Shown: positions 43,464-53,150, counted from the stretch's first letter. The stretch is DNA of 64,000 nucleotides from Micromonospora sp. NBC_01813 (GCF_035917335.1 NZ_CP109067.1:2479001-2543000), one strand, 5' to 3'. Made by a program: numbers and translations. Notes: generated by a model not told the origin, from the sequence alone.

Positions 43464-44795
43464 ATGTCAAGAAATCGGTTCTTCTCCGGGCCTCTCCTAC
43501 TCGCGGCCCTACTCGCGGTGACCGCAGGCGGCACGACAATCGTCGGCGGACTCAACAGCTCAGCTCTCGACACCACCAGCTCGACGGTGCCCACCGGTGC
43601 CGTGTCGGCCACGGACATCGGTATCGCCGCGGCGAGCGCCGGATGCGGCCGGACGCCGAGCCTGGGCAACGGAACCCACACGATCCAGAGCAACGGACAG
43701 AGCCGCAGCTTCATCCTGCGGCTGCCCGCCAACTACAACAACACCCGCCAGTACCGGCTGATCTTCGCGTACCACTGGCGGGGCGGCACCGCCAACGAGA
43801 TCAACTCGGGCGGGACCAGCGGAGCCGCCTGGTCCTACTACGGCCAGCTGGAACAGTCGAACAACAGCGCAATCCTGGTCGCACCGCAAGGGCTCGGCAA
43901 CGGCTGGGCGAACAACGGCGGCGAGGACGTCACCTTCTTCGACAACATGGTCCAGCGGATCGAGAGCGACCTCTGTGTGGACACCACGCAGCGCTTCGCG
44001 CTCGGCTTCAGCTGGGGCGGCGGCATGAGCTACGCGCTCGCCTGCGCCCGGCCGACCCAGGTCCGGGCGGTCGCGGTCATCTCCGGCGGCCTGATCAGCG
44101 GATGCAGCGGCGGCACCCAGCCCGTCGCGTACTTCGGCCTGCACGGCATCACCGACAACGTCCTACCCATCTCCATGGGACGTTCGCTGCGCGACACCTT
44201 CGTACGCAACAACGGCTGTACGCAACAGAGCCCGCGGGAGCCGGCCCAGGGCAGCCGGACCCACATCACCACCGCCTACTCGGGATGCCGCGCCGGCTAC
44301 CCGGTCCAGTGGGCCGCCTACGACAACGGACACATGCCCGGCCCGGTCGACGGCACCTACGCCGAGAGCGGCGTCAACACCTGGACCAAGGGCGAGATCT
44401 GGCGGTTCTTCTCCCAGTTCCAGGGTGGCCAGCCCAACCCGACCACCCCGCCGCCCGGACCGACCACGCCACCACCGGGCCCGACCACCCCGCCACCGGG
44501 TAACGGCGGCTGCACCGCCACCGTCTCCCTCAACTCCTGGACCGGCGGCTTCGTCGCCACCATCCGCGTCACCGCCGGCACCAACGGCACCAACGGCTGG
44601 AACGTCGCCATGACCCTGCCCGGCGGCGCCAGCGTCACCAACACCTGGAACGCCACCGCCAGCGGCAACACCGGCACCGTCCGATTCACCAACGTCAACT
44701 ACAACGGCCGACTCACCCCCGGCCAAGTCACCGAATTCGGCTTCCAAGGCAACGGCAGCGCAACCGGCACGACCCCCACCTGCACCGCAAGCTGA
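43464..44795 (+). CDS. Secreted CE1-type esterase with CBM2 module (feruloyl/acetylxylan esterase-like)
   Basis: Exported protein of 443 residues: signal peptide (SGPLLLAALLAVTAGG), an alpha/beta-hydrolase of the CE1/LpqC type (RSFILRLPANYN, nucleophile GFSWGGGMSY, HGITDN and the His in DNGHMPG), a Pro/Thr linker of PTTPPPG repeats, and a C-terminal family 2 cellulose-binding module. It would deacylate plant cell-wall polysaccharide while bound to cellulose. ATG behind AGAGGA. Its linker and CBM2 are almost identical in DNA to those of the next gene. Confidence 0.88.
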   Translation: MSRNRFFSGPLLLAALLAVTAGGTTIVGGLNSSALDTTSSTVPTGAVSATDIGIAAASAGCGRTPSLGNGTHTIQSNGQSRSFILRLPANYNNTRQYRLIFAYHWRGGTANEINSGGTSGAAWSYYGQLEQSNNSAILVAPQGLGNGWANNGGEDVTFFDNMVQRIESDLCVDTTQRFALGFSWGGGMSYALACARPTQVRAVAVISGGLISGCSGGTQPVAYFGLHGITDNVLPISMGRSLRDTFVRNNGCTQQSPREPAQGSRTHITTAYSGCRAGYPVQWAAYDNGHMPGPVDGTYAESGVNTWTKGEIWRFFSQFQGGQPNPTTPPPGPTTPPPGPTTPPPGNGGCTATVSLNSWTGGFVATIRVTAGTNGTNGWNVAMTLPGGASVTNTWNATASGNTGTVRFTNVNYNGRLTPGQVTEFGFQGNGSATGTTPTCTAS

Positions 44796-44799
44796 ACCA
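44451..44799 (+). repeat. Linker plus CBM2 direct repeat, copy 1
   Basis: Covers the last PTTPPPG linker units, the whole CBM2 and the stop codon of the first esterase. It is identical to copy 2 at 347 of 349 bases by my reading; both differences are synonymous third positions (ACC/ACA and GGC/GGA). The catalytic parts of the two genes are unrelated in DNA, so this is a recent module copy or gene conversion. Confidence 0.93.
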
Positions 44800-44800
44800 C

Positions 44801-44841
44801 CCGCTGGCCCGGCCCGACCGTCCACCGGGCCGGGCCAGCGG
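44801..44841 (+). terminator. Hairpin between the two esterase genes
   Basis: Perfect 16-bp stem CCGCTGGCCCGGCCCG / CGGGCCGGGCCAGCGG with a 9-nt loop, six bases after the first esterase stop and 24 bases before the second start. Probable terminator or processing site between the two genes. Confidence 0.6.
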
Positions 44842-44865
44842 TCCGCTCGCCGACAAGGAGCCACT

Positions 44866-46188
44866 GTGAAAGCGAGAAGCACCCTGCTGGCCGGCGCCCT
44901 GGCGACGGCCCTGATGACGGCGGCGGTCGCCGTCACGGCCGTCGCGCCGGCGTCGGCGGCGACGCTGACCCAGGTGACCAACTTCGGAAACAACCCGACC
45001 AACCTGCAGATGCACCTGTACGTCCCGGACCGGGTCGCGGCCCGACCCGGCCTGCTCCTGGCACTGCACTACTGCACCGGCAGCGGCCCGGCGGTGCACA
45101 CCGGTTTCCAGCTCAGCTCCCTCGCCGACCGCTACGGCTACATCGTGATCTATCCGTCGGTGACCCGTAGCAGCAAGTGCTGGGACGTCTCCTCGCCGCA
45201 GGCGCTGCGCCGGGACGGCGGCAGCGACCCGATCGGCCTGAAGTCCATGATCGACCACGTGCGGCAGCGGTACCCGGTCGACCCGAGCCGCATCGTCGCG
45301 GCCGGGTTCTCCTCCGGCGCGATGATGACCAACGTGATGCTCGGGCTGTACCCGGATCTGTTCAGCGCCGGGATGAGCTCGTCCGGAGTCCCGTTCGGCT
45401 GTTTCGCCACCACCAACGGCTCGGAGTGGAACAGCGAGTGCTCCGGCGGACGGATCGTCCGGACCCCGCAACAGTGGGGCGACGCCGTACGCAACGCGTA
45501 CCCCGGCTACACCGGAGCACGTCCCCGGATCCAGATCTGGCACGGCACCACCGACACCACGCTGAGCTACGTCAACTTCGGCGAGCAGATCAAGCAGTGG
45601 ACCAACGTGCACGGCGTGTCGCAGACTCCCGCCTACACCGACTCACCGCAGACCAGCGCCACCCGGACCCGCTACGGGGGCACCGGCGGCATGGCACCGG
45701 TCGAGGCGATCAGTTTCCAGGGGTACGGCCACTCGATTCCGTTCGACGCCGCCCAGGCCGTGCGCTTCCTCGGCCTGGACAACGCGACCCCGACCACCCC
45801 GCCACCGAACCCCACTACCCCGCCACCGAGCCCCACTACCCCACCGCCCGGACCGACCACGCCACCACCGGGCCCGACCACCCCGCCACCGGGTAACGGC
45901 GGCTGCACCGCCACCGTCTCCCTCAACTCCTGGACCGGCGGCTTCGTCGCCACCATCCGCGTCACCGCCGGCACCAACGGCACAAACGGATGGAACGTCG
46001 CCATGACCCTGCCCGGCGGCGCCAGCGTCACCAACACCTGGAACGCCACCGCCAGCGGCAACACCGGCACCGTCCGATTCACCAACGTCAACTACAACGG
46101 CCGACTCACCCCCGGCCAAGTCACCGAATTCGGCTTCCAAGGCAACGGCAGCGCAACCGGCACGACCCCCACCTGCACCGCAAGCTGA
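44866..46188 (+). CDS. Secreted PHB-depolymerase/CE1-family esterase with CBM2 module
   Basis: Exported protein of 440 residues: Sec signal ending PASAA, an alpha/beta-hydrolase of the esterase_phb family (MHLYVPDRVAARPGLLLALHYC, nucleophile GFSSGAMMTN, Asp in HGTTDTT, His in GYGHSIPF), a longer PTTPPP linker, and the same C-terminal CBM2. GTG start after AAGGAG. The catalytic domain shares only the fold with that of the preceding esterase, in contrast to the identical module at its end. Confidence 0.88.
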   Translation: MKARSTLLAGALATALMTAAVAVTAVAPASAATLTQVTNFGNNPTNLQMHLYVPDRVAARPGLLLALHYCTGSGPAVHTGFQLSSLADRYGYIVIYPSVTRSSKCWDVSSPQALRRDGGSDPIGLKSMIDHVRQRYPVDPSRIVAAGFSSGAMMTNVMLGLYPDLFSAGMSSSGVPFGCFATTNGSEWNSECSGGRIVRTPQQWGDAVRNAYPGYTGARPRIQIWHGTTDTTLSYVNFGEQIKQWTNVHGVSQTPAYTDSPQTSATRTRYGGTGGMAPVEAISFQGYGHSIPFDAAQAVRFLGLDNATPTTPPPNPTTPPPSPTTPPPGPTTPPPGPTTPPPGNGGCTATVSLNSWTGGFVATIRVTAGTNGTNGWNVAMTLPGGASVTNTWNATASGNTGTVRFTNVNYNGRLTPGQVTEFGFQGNGSATGTTPTCTAS

Positions 46189-46192
46189 ACCC
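45844..46192 (+). repeat. Linker plus CBM2 direct repeat, copy 2
   Basis: Second copy, at the 3' end of the second esterase gene, 1393 bp from the first. Identity ends right after the stop codon. Recombination between the copies would delete the second catalytic domain and fuse the CBM2 to the first enzyme. Confidence 0.93.
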
Positions 46193-46199
46193 ATCTGAG

Positions 46200-46275
46200 A
46201 CATGCTGCCGAGGATGGGGCCGGTCGACGACCACAGCGGCCCCGTCCACGGCGTATGCCCCCCGGTCGCCTTCGG
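46200..46275 (-). pseudogene. Probable remnant of a HutC-type gntR gene
   Basis: Read on the minus strand this stretch gives AYAVDGAAVVVDR, close to YAVDTTAVVVDR in the UTRA domain of the trp-linked GntR protein in this window; the DNA also resembles 40236-40310 over about 75 bases, with a 2-bp length difference that breaks the frame. No helix-turn-helix part is present. It lies between the second esterase and vapC. Confidence 0.4.
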
Positions 46276-46301
46276 GCCAATGCCCGGACCCGGTCACCTG
46301 G

Positions 46302-46694
46302 TCAGACCCGGCGGACGACCAGCCCTGGCTTGACCTGCGCCGCGGCCGCCAACTCAGCGATATCGTTCGGGTCGCTCGTGAAGACGATCGCGCCGCAGGC
46401 GAGCGCGACCGTCACCACGGTCGCATCCACGATGTCAGCGGTGCGCGCACTGCCGCACAGCATCCCAGCGGACTTCGCCGTCTCGAACCCCAACGGGAGC
46501 ACTTCGCAGCTTCGCAGGAAACGGCCGAGCTGAGCCTGTCGCCGGGGATCGCGCCATGCCTGTGCCACGACAACCGAGGGGATGATCACGTGCCGCCCCT
46601 CTTCCAGGGCCAAATGGTGAACTGCCCACATCCGTCGGTTGTTGTTCTCCACCGCGAGCAGCACACCAGTGTCATAGACGTACGGGATACTCAC
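46302..46694 (-). CDS. vapC: VapC-type PIN-domain toxin
   Basis: PIN-fold ribonuclease toxin of 130 residues. The acidic residues of the active site are visible in YVYDTGVLLAVEN, DIVDATVV and FTSDPNDI. GTG start overlaps the antitoxin stop (GTGA), the usual TA arrangement. Its RNA target is not predictable from sequence. Confidence 0.87.
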   Translation of the reverse strand: MSIPYVYDTGVLLAVENNNRRMWAVHHLALEEGRHVIIPSVVVAQAWRDPRRQAQLGRFLRSCEVLPLGFETAKSAGMLCGSARTADIVDATVVTVALACGAIVFTSDPNDIAELAAAAQVKPGLVVRRV

Positions 46695-46957
46695 GCCGCC
46701 GCAGACCCAGACAGGCCGAACATCTGGGCATCGGCGATCGCCATTTCCGCCCGCGCTGCGGCAAGCTCCTCAGCGCTGAACGCGCCATGCTCGGCCTGCC
46801 AGTCGGCAACCAGACGACGGCCAACCCGCCGACGCAGCTCGCTTTCCGCTGCGCTCGCCACCAACCGCGACAGCGGGACCGCGTCCTCTCGGGCAGCTGC
46901 TCCCAGCGCCTCGACCAGTTCCTCGGGCAGCGTGACCGTCACCTTCTTCATCGCCAT
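46691..46957 (-). CDS. vapB: VapB-type ribbon-helix-helix antitoxin
   Basis: Small protein of 88 residues. The N-terminal strand MKKVTVTLPEELVEALGAAAREDAVPLSRLVASAAESEL is a ribbon-helix-helix/CopG-like DNA-binding fold; the C-terminal half (WQAEHGAFSAEELAAARAEMA) would wrap the PIN toxin. Precedes and overlaps vapC. Confidence 0.85.
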   Translation of the reverse strand: MAMKKVTVTLPEELVEALGAAAREDAVPLSRLVASAAESELRRRVGRRLVADWQAEHGAFSAEELAAARAEMAIADAQMFGLSGSAAA

Positions 46958-47092
46958 ACAACCACCTTACCTCGATATGGCGATGGCCGGAGGTCAGCCC
47001 GAGCCGCTGCGCCGGATGGCGTTCACGCAGACAACGGCCTTCCTGGTCTACCTGTGGAGGATTTCAGCGTGCCGGCACGGCGCACCCGGCGA

Positions 47093-47133
47093 CATCGGTG
47101 CGGCCGACCCGGACGGGGTCGGCCGCACCGATG
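47093..47133. terminator. 18-bp hairpin after the repeat-protein gene
   Basis: CATCGGTGCGGCCGACCC pairs exactly with GGGTCGGCCGCACCGATG across a 5-nt loop. It is 18 bases past the stop of the secreted repeat protein on its coding strand. The rest of the gap up to vapB shows no supported gene. Confidence 0.7.
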
Positions 47134-47150
47134 ATCATCGACGGAATCGG

Positions 47151-48002
47151 TCAGGTCGCGCAGATCGCGTACGCCCGGGTGTACCAGTTGCCGGCGACCC
47201 CGGTCGGGTCCTCCAGCGAGACGTCGACGGCGGTGGTCAACGCGGCGTCCGGGTAGACGCCCGCGTGGATGGCCTCACCCAGCCCGCCGTTGGTCTCGGC
47301 ACCCAGGCCGTGCAGTCGCTTGCCGGCCGGGCACGCCGCACCGATCGCCTTGTCAGCGGAGTTGGCCGCCGAGGTCGTGGTTACCAACTGGAGTCCGGGC
47401 AGCGGGTTGGCGCAGACGCCGTACGCCCAGAGGGTCCAGTTGCCGGCGAAGCCGGCCTCATCCTCGTAGCCGGTGACCGAGACGCTGGTGAGCGTCGTAC
47501 CCGGCCGCAGGTCGTCGATCACCACGTTACCGGCGCCGTTGGTGGTGCGGGCACCGACGCTGATCAACTGCTTGCCGGCTGAGCAGCTCGCCGCCGCCGA
47601 CTTGAAACTGTTCGAGTTGCTGGCCGTCTGGAAACCGATGTACTCCAGCCCGGCCGGAGCCGACCCACAGATGCCGTACGCGTGCACCTGCCAGTTGCCG
47701 GCGTAGGCACCGTTCTCCGCAGCCGCAGCGGCGAACTGGTCGCTGCTGCCGAGCGCCTGCAGCCGGGTGAACCCGACCTGGCGCCCGCCACCGTTGATGA
47801 AGCCACCGCCGCCGAGGATCCGGGTGCCCGCCGGGCAGACCGCCAACGCCTCCTTGCTGCTGTTCGAGTTGTTTGCGCTGACGCCGCTGACGAAGACCAG
47901 GCCGGGCACCGCCGATGCCGGAGTGGCCACGGCCACCCCGACCAGGGTGCTGCCGGCCACCACCAGTGCGGCCAGTGCGAGACGTACCAGTCGATTCTTC
48001 AC
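47151..48002 (-). CDS. Secreted three-repeat protein of unknown function
   Basis: Exported protein of 283 residues: signal peptide VKNRLVRLALAALVVAGSTLVG...ASA, then three repeats of about 80 residues. Each repeat has PGL near its start, a Ser/Asn-rich NS stretch, CPAGK or CSAGK followed by a Gly-rich turn, and ends with AGNW-x4-AYGIC-type residues, so each holds two cysteines that could pair. No catalytic motif is seen. Start GTG after AGGGAG. It stands alone with a strong terminator. It may be a cell-surface or biofilm protein; I do not assign a function. Confidence 0.72.
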   Translation of the reverse strand: MKNRLVRLALAALVVAGSTLVGVAVATPASAVPGLVFVSGVSANNSNSSKEALAVCPAGTRILGGGGFINGGGRQVGFTRLQALGSSDQFAAAAAENGAYAGNWQVHAYGICGSAPAGLEYIGFQTASNSNSFKSAAASCSAGKQLISVGARTTNGAGNVVIDDLRPGTTLTSVSVTGYEDEAGFAGNWTLWAYGVCANPLPGLQLVTTTSAANSADKAIGAACPAGKRLHGLGAETNGGLGEAIHAGVYPDAALTTAVDVSLEDPTGVAGNWYTRAYAICAT

Positions 48003-48150
48003 TGTGCTCTCCCTTGACGTGGGATCTGACACAGGTGAGAGCACGAGGTGGCCGGGCCGCCAACAACTTTTCGATGATCCTCTGTGGGCGCGGCGCTACG
48101 GATAGATCACTGCGGCTGGGCCAGGCCAACTGGGCCATCCCGCCACTGTG

Positions 48151-48176
48151 CCGGCCCGGCACGAACGCCGGGCCGG
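48151..48176. terminator. Hairpin between two small genes
   Basis: Perfect 10-bp stem CCGGCCCGGC / GCCGGGCCGG with the loop ACGAAC, 11 bases past the stop of the small membrane protein gene on its coding strand. Confidence 0.6.
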
Positions 48177-48186
48177 CCGATTGCCA

Positions 48187-48453
48187 TCAAGACGGCGTCG
48201 GGGTCGACCACGGCAACGTGTCAACCAAGCCAAACATGCCGATCCCGCCGAGAGAGAAGCAACCAACACAGCACAGGATGATCAGGATGATCGGTGCCAC
48301 GATCAGAAACACGATCGTCCAGATACCCAACGCTGCAGCCCGGCCGGTGGGCTGCTCAACGACGACGACCGTTGGAGGTGGCGAGTACGGCGGAACGGAG
48401 TAGGACGGCTGCTGATGCGGGTCGGGTGGATTGTGCGACGGCGGTGGATGCAC
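48187..48453 (-). CDS. Small Pro-rich single-pass membrane protein
   Basis: Hypothetical protein of 88 residues with a proline/histidine/serine/tyrosine-rich N-terminus (HPPPSHNPPDPHQQPSY), one long hydrophobic helix (IWTIVFLIVAPIILIILCCVGCF) and a short Pro/Thr/Ser tail. The composition is typical of small actinobacterial membrane proteins of the DUF4190-like kind, but I cannot place it in a family. GTG start with only a weak ribosome site, which lowers confidence in the exact N-terminus. Confidence 0.55.
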   Translation of the reverse strand: MHPPPSHNPPDPHQQPSYSVPPYSPPPTVVVVEQPTGRAAALGIWTIVFLIVAPIILIILCCVGCFSLGGIGMFGLVDTLPWSTPTPS

Positions 48454-48611
48454 TCAGCCATCGTGACCTTCGTCCGCAAAAGATCGACACCTCCAAACGT
48501 CTCGACACCCATCACCTACCCGACGAGGTATCAACCACGGACACTGAGACCTGCCCAGCGTCCGACACCCCGCAGGGGGAAACCGTCCGGACAAGCACTA
48601 CCACTACCAGG

Positions 48612-51600
48612 TCAGCAGGCGCTGATCCGCTTCCAGGGACCTCCCGGCGCGGCGGCAGGTTGCTGGTTGCGCGTCCACCACTGCGCGGTCCACAACTGCC
48701 CAGCGTGCACGACGGTCTCGCCACCGGTGTAGATCCACGACGCCGTCCACTCCGGATGGAAACCGCCGGCGCAGTGCCGGTGGGCGCCGAGTTCGGCCCA
48801 GGCGTCCCACGCCGCGCTGCCCGGCGTCTGGTTCCTCGTCCACCACTGGGCCTGGTAGACGCGGCCGGCGTGATGCACCAGGTCGCCCTCGGTGTACACC
48901 AGCGCTGACTCCCAGGCAGGAACGACCGGTGCCCACTGGGCGTAGAGCGTCGCCGCGGTCTGCGCCAGGGCCGAGACGGCGGTCGTGGCGGTCACCGCCG
49001 TGCCGGTGCCGTCGACTGCGGTGTTCCAGCCGGTGAACTCGAACGCCGGCCGGTGCAGACCGGTTCCCTGCGCGTCCAGACCGGTGTCGGTCCACAGCAG
49101 TCCACTGCGGGCCTCGGGTGCCGTCCCGATGCCGCCGTTGAGGTCGTACGACACGGAGTGGACGCCCTCGACGGCAGCGGCCCACGACAGCATCGGCGAC
49201 TGGTTGTTGGTCGCCCGCAGCCTGATCGTCACCGGCCCGTCGGCGGCCAGGTCGATGTCGTAGCTCAGCACCCGCGACGGGGTGGCGGAATCGAGGGTCA
49301 CCTGCGAGCCGACCTGGTGGGCGGTGCCGTCGTAGTCCAGGAAGACGTCGTAGCCGCGGCTGCTGCCGGGCCACCAGGAATGGCTGCCCGCGACGATCGT
49401 GTGCCGGCCCGCCGGCAGGCTGAAGGTGTAGCTGAGGGTCGCCCCCACCTGGTTGGCCGTGTACACGCCGGTGGTGGTCGTCTTGCTGTAGTCGCCGGCG
49501 ACGATCCCCTTGTACTGGATGTCGCGGACGCCGGCGGCGTTGTGCGCCCCGAGGCCCCAGGTCGCGCCGCCGTCGAACACCTGATCGGGTACGGCGTTGA
49601 CCAGGTCGTCGCCCACCAACTCGGCGACGGCCGCGTAGGCCGGTGAGTCGTACCCCAGGGTGCCGGCGGCGGTGGCGTTGACGTCGGCGAAGTACCGCAG
49701 CCCTGTCGGCACGACCTCGACCCAGGCCGTCGTGGTGGCGGCGCCGTGGCTGCCCCGGACCGCGACCGTCGTCCACGCCTGGCTGACGTCGAGTCCGGCG
49801 AGGTCCCAGGTCACCGCGAGGTCCCGGGTGGTGCCGTCGGTCAGCCGGGCGGGCAGCGCCGCCGGCAGGTCGACCGGCGGCTGGCCAAGGTAGGTCGCCC
49901 GCCACACCTGCGGCATGGAGACCACCCGGTTGGCCAGCGGGAAGCTGGCCGACTCGAGCCGGGAGACGAGCTGCCGGGCGCCTTCGTCGTCGAGGCGGTA
50001 GCCCACCGGGTCGGCCACGGCCCGGCCCGCCATCGCGATGGTGGTCTGCAGCAGGGCCCAGTCCTGGTCGGTGAAGTCCCCGGTGCGTTCGATCCGCGAG
50101 GCCACCGTCAACGCCTGACCGACGGCGGCGCTCGACGCCGGCTCGGCGGACGGCACCCCGAGGACGCCGACCGCGTCGGCCACCAGCCGTCCGGCGATCA
50201 CCTCAAGGGTCACCGTGTGCGGACCCCACGGCAGGCCGCGTACGGCGACGGTCTGCTGGAAGTTGGTGGCCGGCCGGGTCGGCAGGTTCGTCGCGACGAG
50301 TTCGCCGTCGACTCTGACGTCGAGCCGGGCGCTGCCGTCGTTGACTCCCGTCACGTCGATCCCGGACCCGGTGAACGTGTACGCGAGGGTGGCACCGGGT
50401 GCCTGGCTGGTCGACGACGAGCGTTGGTATTCGTACATGCCGCCGCCGTTGGCGTGCCGCCAGCTTCCGCCGTAGCCGAGCTTGGTGGCCGGCGGGTCGG
50501 CCAGGTCGGTCATCTCCAGGTTGTCGAGGAGTTCGCTGTAGTACGGCAGGTGACCGGGCACCCGTTCGATCGTCAGGTTGTCGAACCCGGTGTGGTGGAA
50601 GCCGCTGGCGAGGTCGACCCGGCCGGACAGGTACGGCGTACCGTCGGTCCAGTCGAACACCTGGTCGCCGTCGACGAAGCCGGTGATCTGGGAGCCGGCG
50701 ACCCGGATCGCCAGCCGGTGCCAGGCGGTGGCGTCGAACCCGGCGACGGTCCCGCTGGCGATCACCGTCCCGGTGCGGCGGAACTGCCAGGTGCCGTCCG
50801 AGCCGAGCCGCAGCGCGTACGGCGTACCGCTCAGACTGTGTGAGCTGGCGCCGCCGGTCGAGCGCGCGCCGATGGCCGCGTAGTTGTCGGCCGCCGGTGC
50901 CCGGTCGAACCGTACGTCGACGCCTGCCTGGTAGTTGGTCCAGCGCAGGTCACCGACCCCGGTGATCGGGTCGGCGCTGTTCCAGGCGCCGCCGACCCCG
51001 GTCGCCGCCCGGTCGACCTGCTGGCGCAGGACGTGGTTCCCGTCGCCGGTCCGGACCGCCTCGAACGCGCCGTTGCGGTCCCACGTGTACAGCGGGATGG
51101 CACCGGTGTCGCCGCCACGGGAGTCGATGAAGCTCTCCGTCTGATCGGTGACGACGCCACCCGGACCAATCACCGGCACGGTCTTGCCGGCGTAGTCGAA
51201 GTCGTCGCCCACAGCACGCCGTGCGCCGAATCGGCGTCCAGCACCGTGCGCTCCCCCTCGACCGGCAGCGGAGCCGTCCACTCCGGATCGCCGGTCACAT
51301 CGAGCGAGGTGACGGTGGCGATCGAGTAGGGCTCGACGCTGACCAGGTAGCCCCCGGCAGCGCCCGGCGCGACGTCGGAGACGTGCCGCTTGTAGTTGGC
51401 GTCGAACGCCTCGCCCGCACCGGCCGCCGTGGTCTGCCAGAGCGCGAGGGTCGGGGCGGTGCCGAGATCGAAGCCGACCGGCGAGATCTGGTACGTCCGT
51501 GGGTACTCGGAGTCGTTGACGATCACCGTCGAGAAGTCCGACCCGTCCGGTGCCGCCATGGTCAGGTAGTTGGGCTGACCGTTACGCCCGACGACCGGGT

Positions 51601-52870
51601 TGGTGCCGGTGGCGGTGGAGGCGCTGGCCTGCGGGATGACCCGCCAGATCCCGGCGGTGTTGGCGTCGTTCTCCCAACCGGTCTGCGCGAAGCTGGTGAA
51701 GTGCTGCAGTACGGCCAGTCCGGCGTCGTAGTGCAGCCACCCCGACCACGGGTCGCGGGCGGAGACGAGTTCCTTGAAGGAGTACTGGCCGCCCTCGAAG
51801 AACGAGCCGATGGCGGGTTGGTAGACGAAGTGCGTACGCCGCGATTTGACGAAGCCTTTGACGATGGTGTTGGCCATCTCCAGCGCGCTGCCCGTCCCGC
51901 CGAGTCCGGTGCGGGGCACGGTCGGGTCGGACGTGTTGTTGTTCGGCCGGAACGACGAGTTGCTGAAGGTGGCCTGCGCTTCGCTGTTCCAGATCTCCTT
52001 GTCGTACTGCTCGGCGAGCCGGGTGAAGTTGCGCTGACCGTCGTCGTCGGTGTTGTAGTGGTAGCCGGCGACCGCGACCGCGTCGCGCAACTCGGCATCG
52101 CTGACCATCGCGCCGCCGAAGGTGCCGACGCCCACCTCGTCGGAGATGACGAGCTGAATCCGGCGGTAGAGCTCCGCCTCGCCGGGGCGGAATCCGGCCA
52201 GCCCGGGATCGTCGCTGACGTAGCCGGTGGTGTCGGCGCGCACCTGGTTCGCGTACTGCTTGGTCCAGGTGAGATCGGCGGCGTGCTCGTTCACCCCGGG
52301 GTTGACGTAGTCGACCATGAAGCCGTACTCGCGGTGGGCCGCCAGGATGGTGTTCTTGTACCAGGTGTAGATCTTTCCGTTGGTGTTCGCCCACGCTGGC
52401 GCGTTCCACCGCAGGATGCTGACCTTGAGGTCGGGGTTGACCTTCTTGGCGTCGGCGGCCAACGGGAAGCCGGGGTGCCGCGTCACGTTCGCCCGCTCGG
52501 TCTCCCAACGCATGGTGGCCGGGTCGGATCCGGTCGAGTTGTTCCGGTCGTTGCCCATCTCGATCTTGACGTGGCTCATGACCGGGCGGTCGCCACCGAA
52601 CAGGACCCGCAGGAGCCGCGCGTACACCTCGGGGTGCTGGGCCTTGTAGTCCATCAGCAACGCGCTGGTGCTGTTCGCGCTCAGCACGCCGAATCCTTTG
52701 AAGGTCAGGCCGTTGACGTTGTCGGCCGCGATGAGGCTTGCGTCCACCGTGATGTCGACGGTCGCTTCCGCCGCAGCCGCAGCCGCTGGACCTGACACCA
52801 GTTGTGCTGGCGTGATCATCACGCACGCGAGCAGGGCTGCGATGACGGTCGGGACACGTCTGCGTCTCAT
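48612..52870 (-). pseudogene. Secreted GH59-like multidomain glycosidase, interrupted by a single-base frameshift
   Basis: Signal peptide (VPTVIAALLACVMITPAQL), then a galactocerebrosidase-type GH59 catalytic region (residues about 35-545) with the acid/base Glu in YVNPGVNEHA and nucleophile Glu in EIWNSEAQAT, and the landmark FEGGQYSFKELVSARDPWSGWL. The frame ends early in LWATTSTTPAR; the next frame resumes directly with DDFDYAGKTVP, a GH59 C-terminal lectin-like domain. One extra G in the run at 51208-51210 (minus-strand GGG to GGGG) restores LWGDDFDY and one frame of about 1419 residues. After it come a beta-sandwich, a Big_4-like Ig domain, an NPCBM-like domain, an InlB-type repeat and two CBM5/12 chitin-binding modules ending at ISAC. 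ATG behind AGGGGG. Confidence 0.85.
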
Positions 52871-53016
52871 GGAGGCCCCCTCTGCCGACCACATGTTTCA
52901 GTCAGGTGCACGGTTGGTCACGCGACAGTAAATCGGTCGAAGATGCCCGTCAACGAAACAAAATGTCCAGATTCGATCATCAACGATCACAGGTGATCGG
53001 GCCGTATACCGATCTA

Positions 53017-53033
53017 CCCGGTTTGATACCGGG
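53017..53033. promoter_or_regulatory. Inverted repeat upstream of the GH59 gene
   Basis: CCCGGT-TTGAT-ACCGGG, 147 bp before the GH59 start in an otherwise gene-free 280-bp leader region. Possible operator for a sugar-responsive regulator; assigned only from its symmetry. Confidence 0.3.
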
Positions 53034-53150
53034 AGCCGAGCGCGGCCGCCGGTCGCCGACGACCAAGATGGTCGGAGAAGGTCAAAAACGATCAGAAGAA
53101 TTCAGGCCGCCGGACCCAGCGGGTCACGGGCACCGATCTCTGTTTCACCG

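Noticed and set aside
44440-44510. Possible CRISPR-like or satellite array in PTTPPPG linker DNA
   Set aside because: The repeats encode an in-frame Pro/Thr linker; no spacers or cas genes are present.
46961-47090. Plus-strand open frame beginning MAGGQPEPLRRM
   Set aside because: Short, no ribosome site or motif; lies between VapB and a terminator, so left as non-coding.
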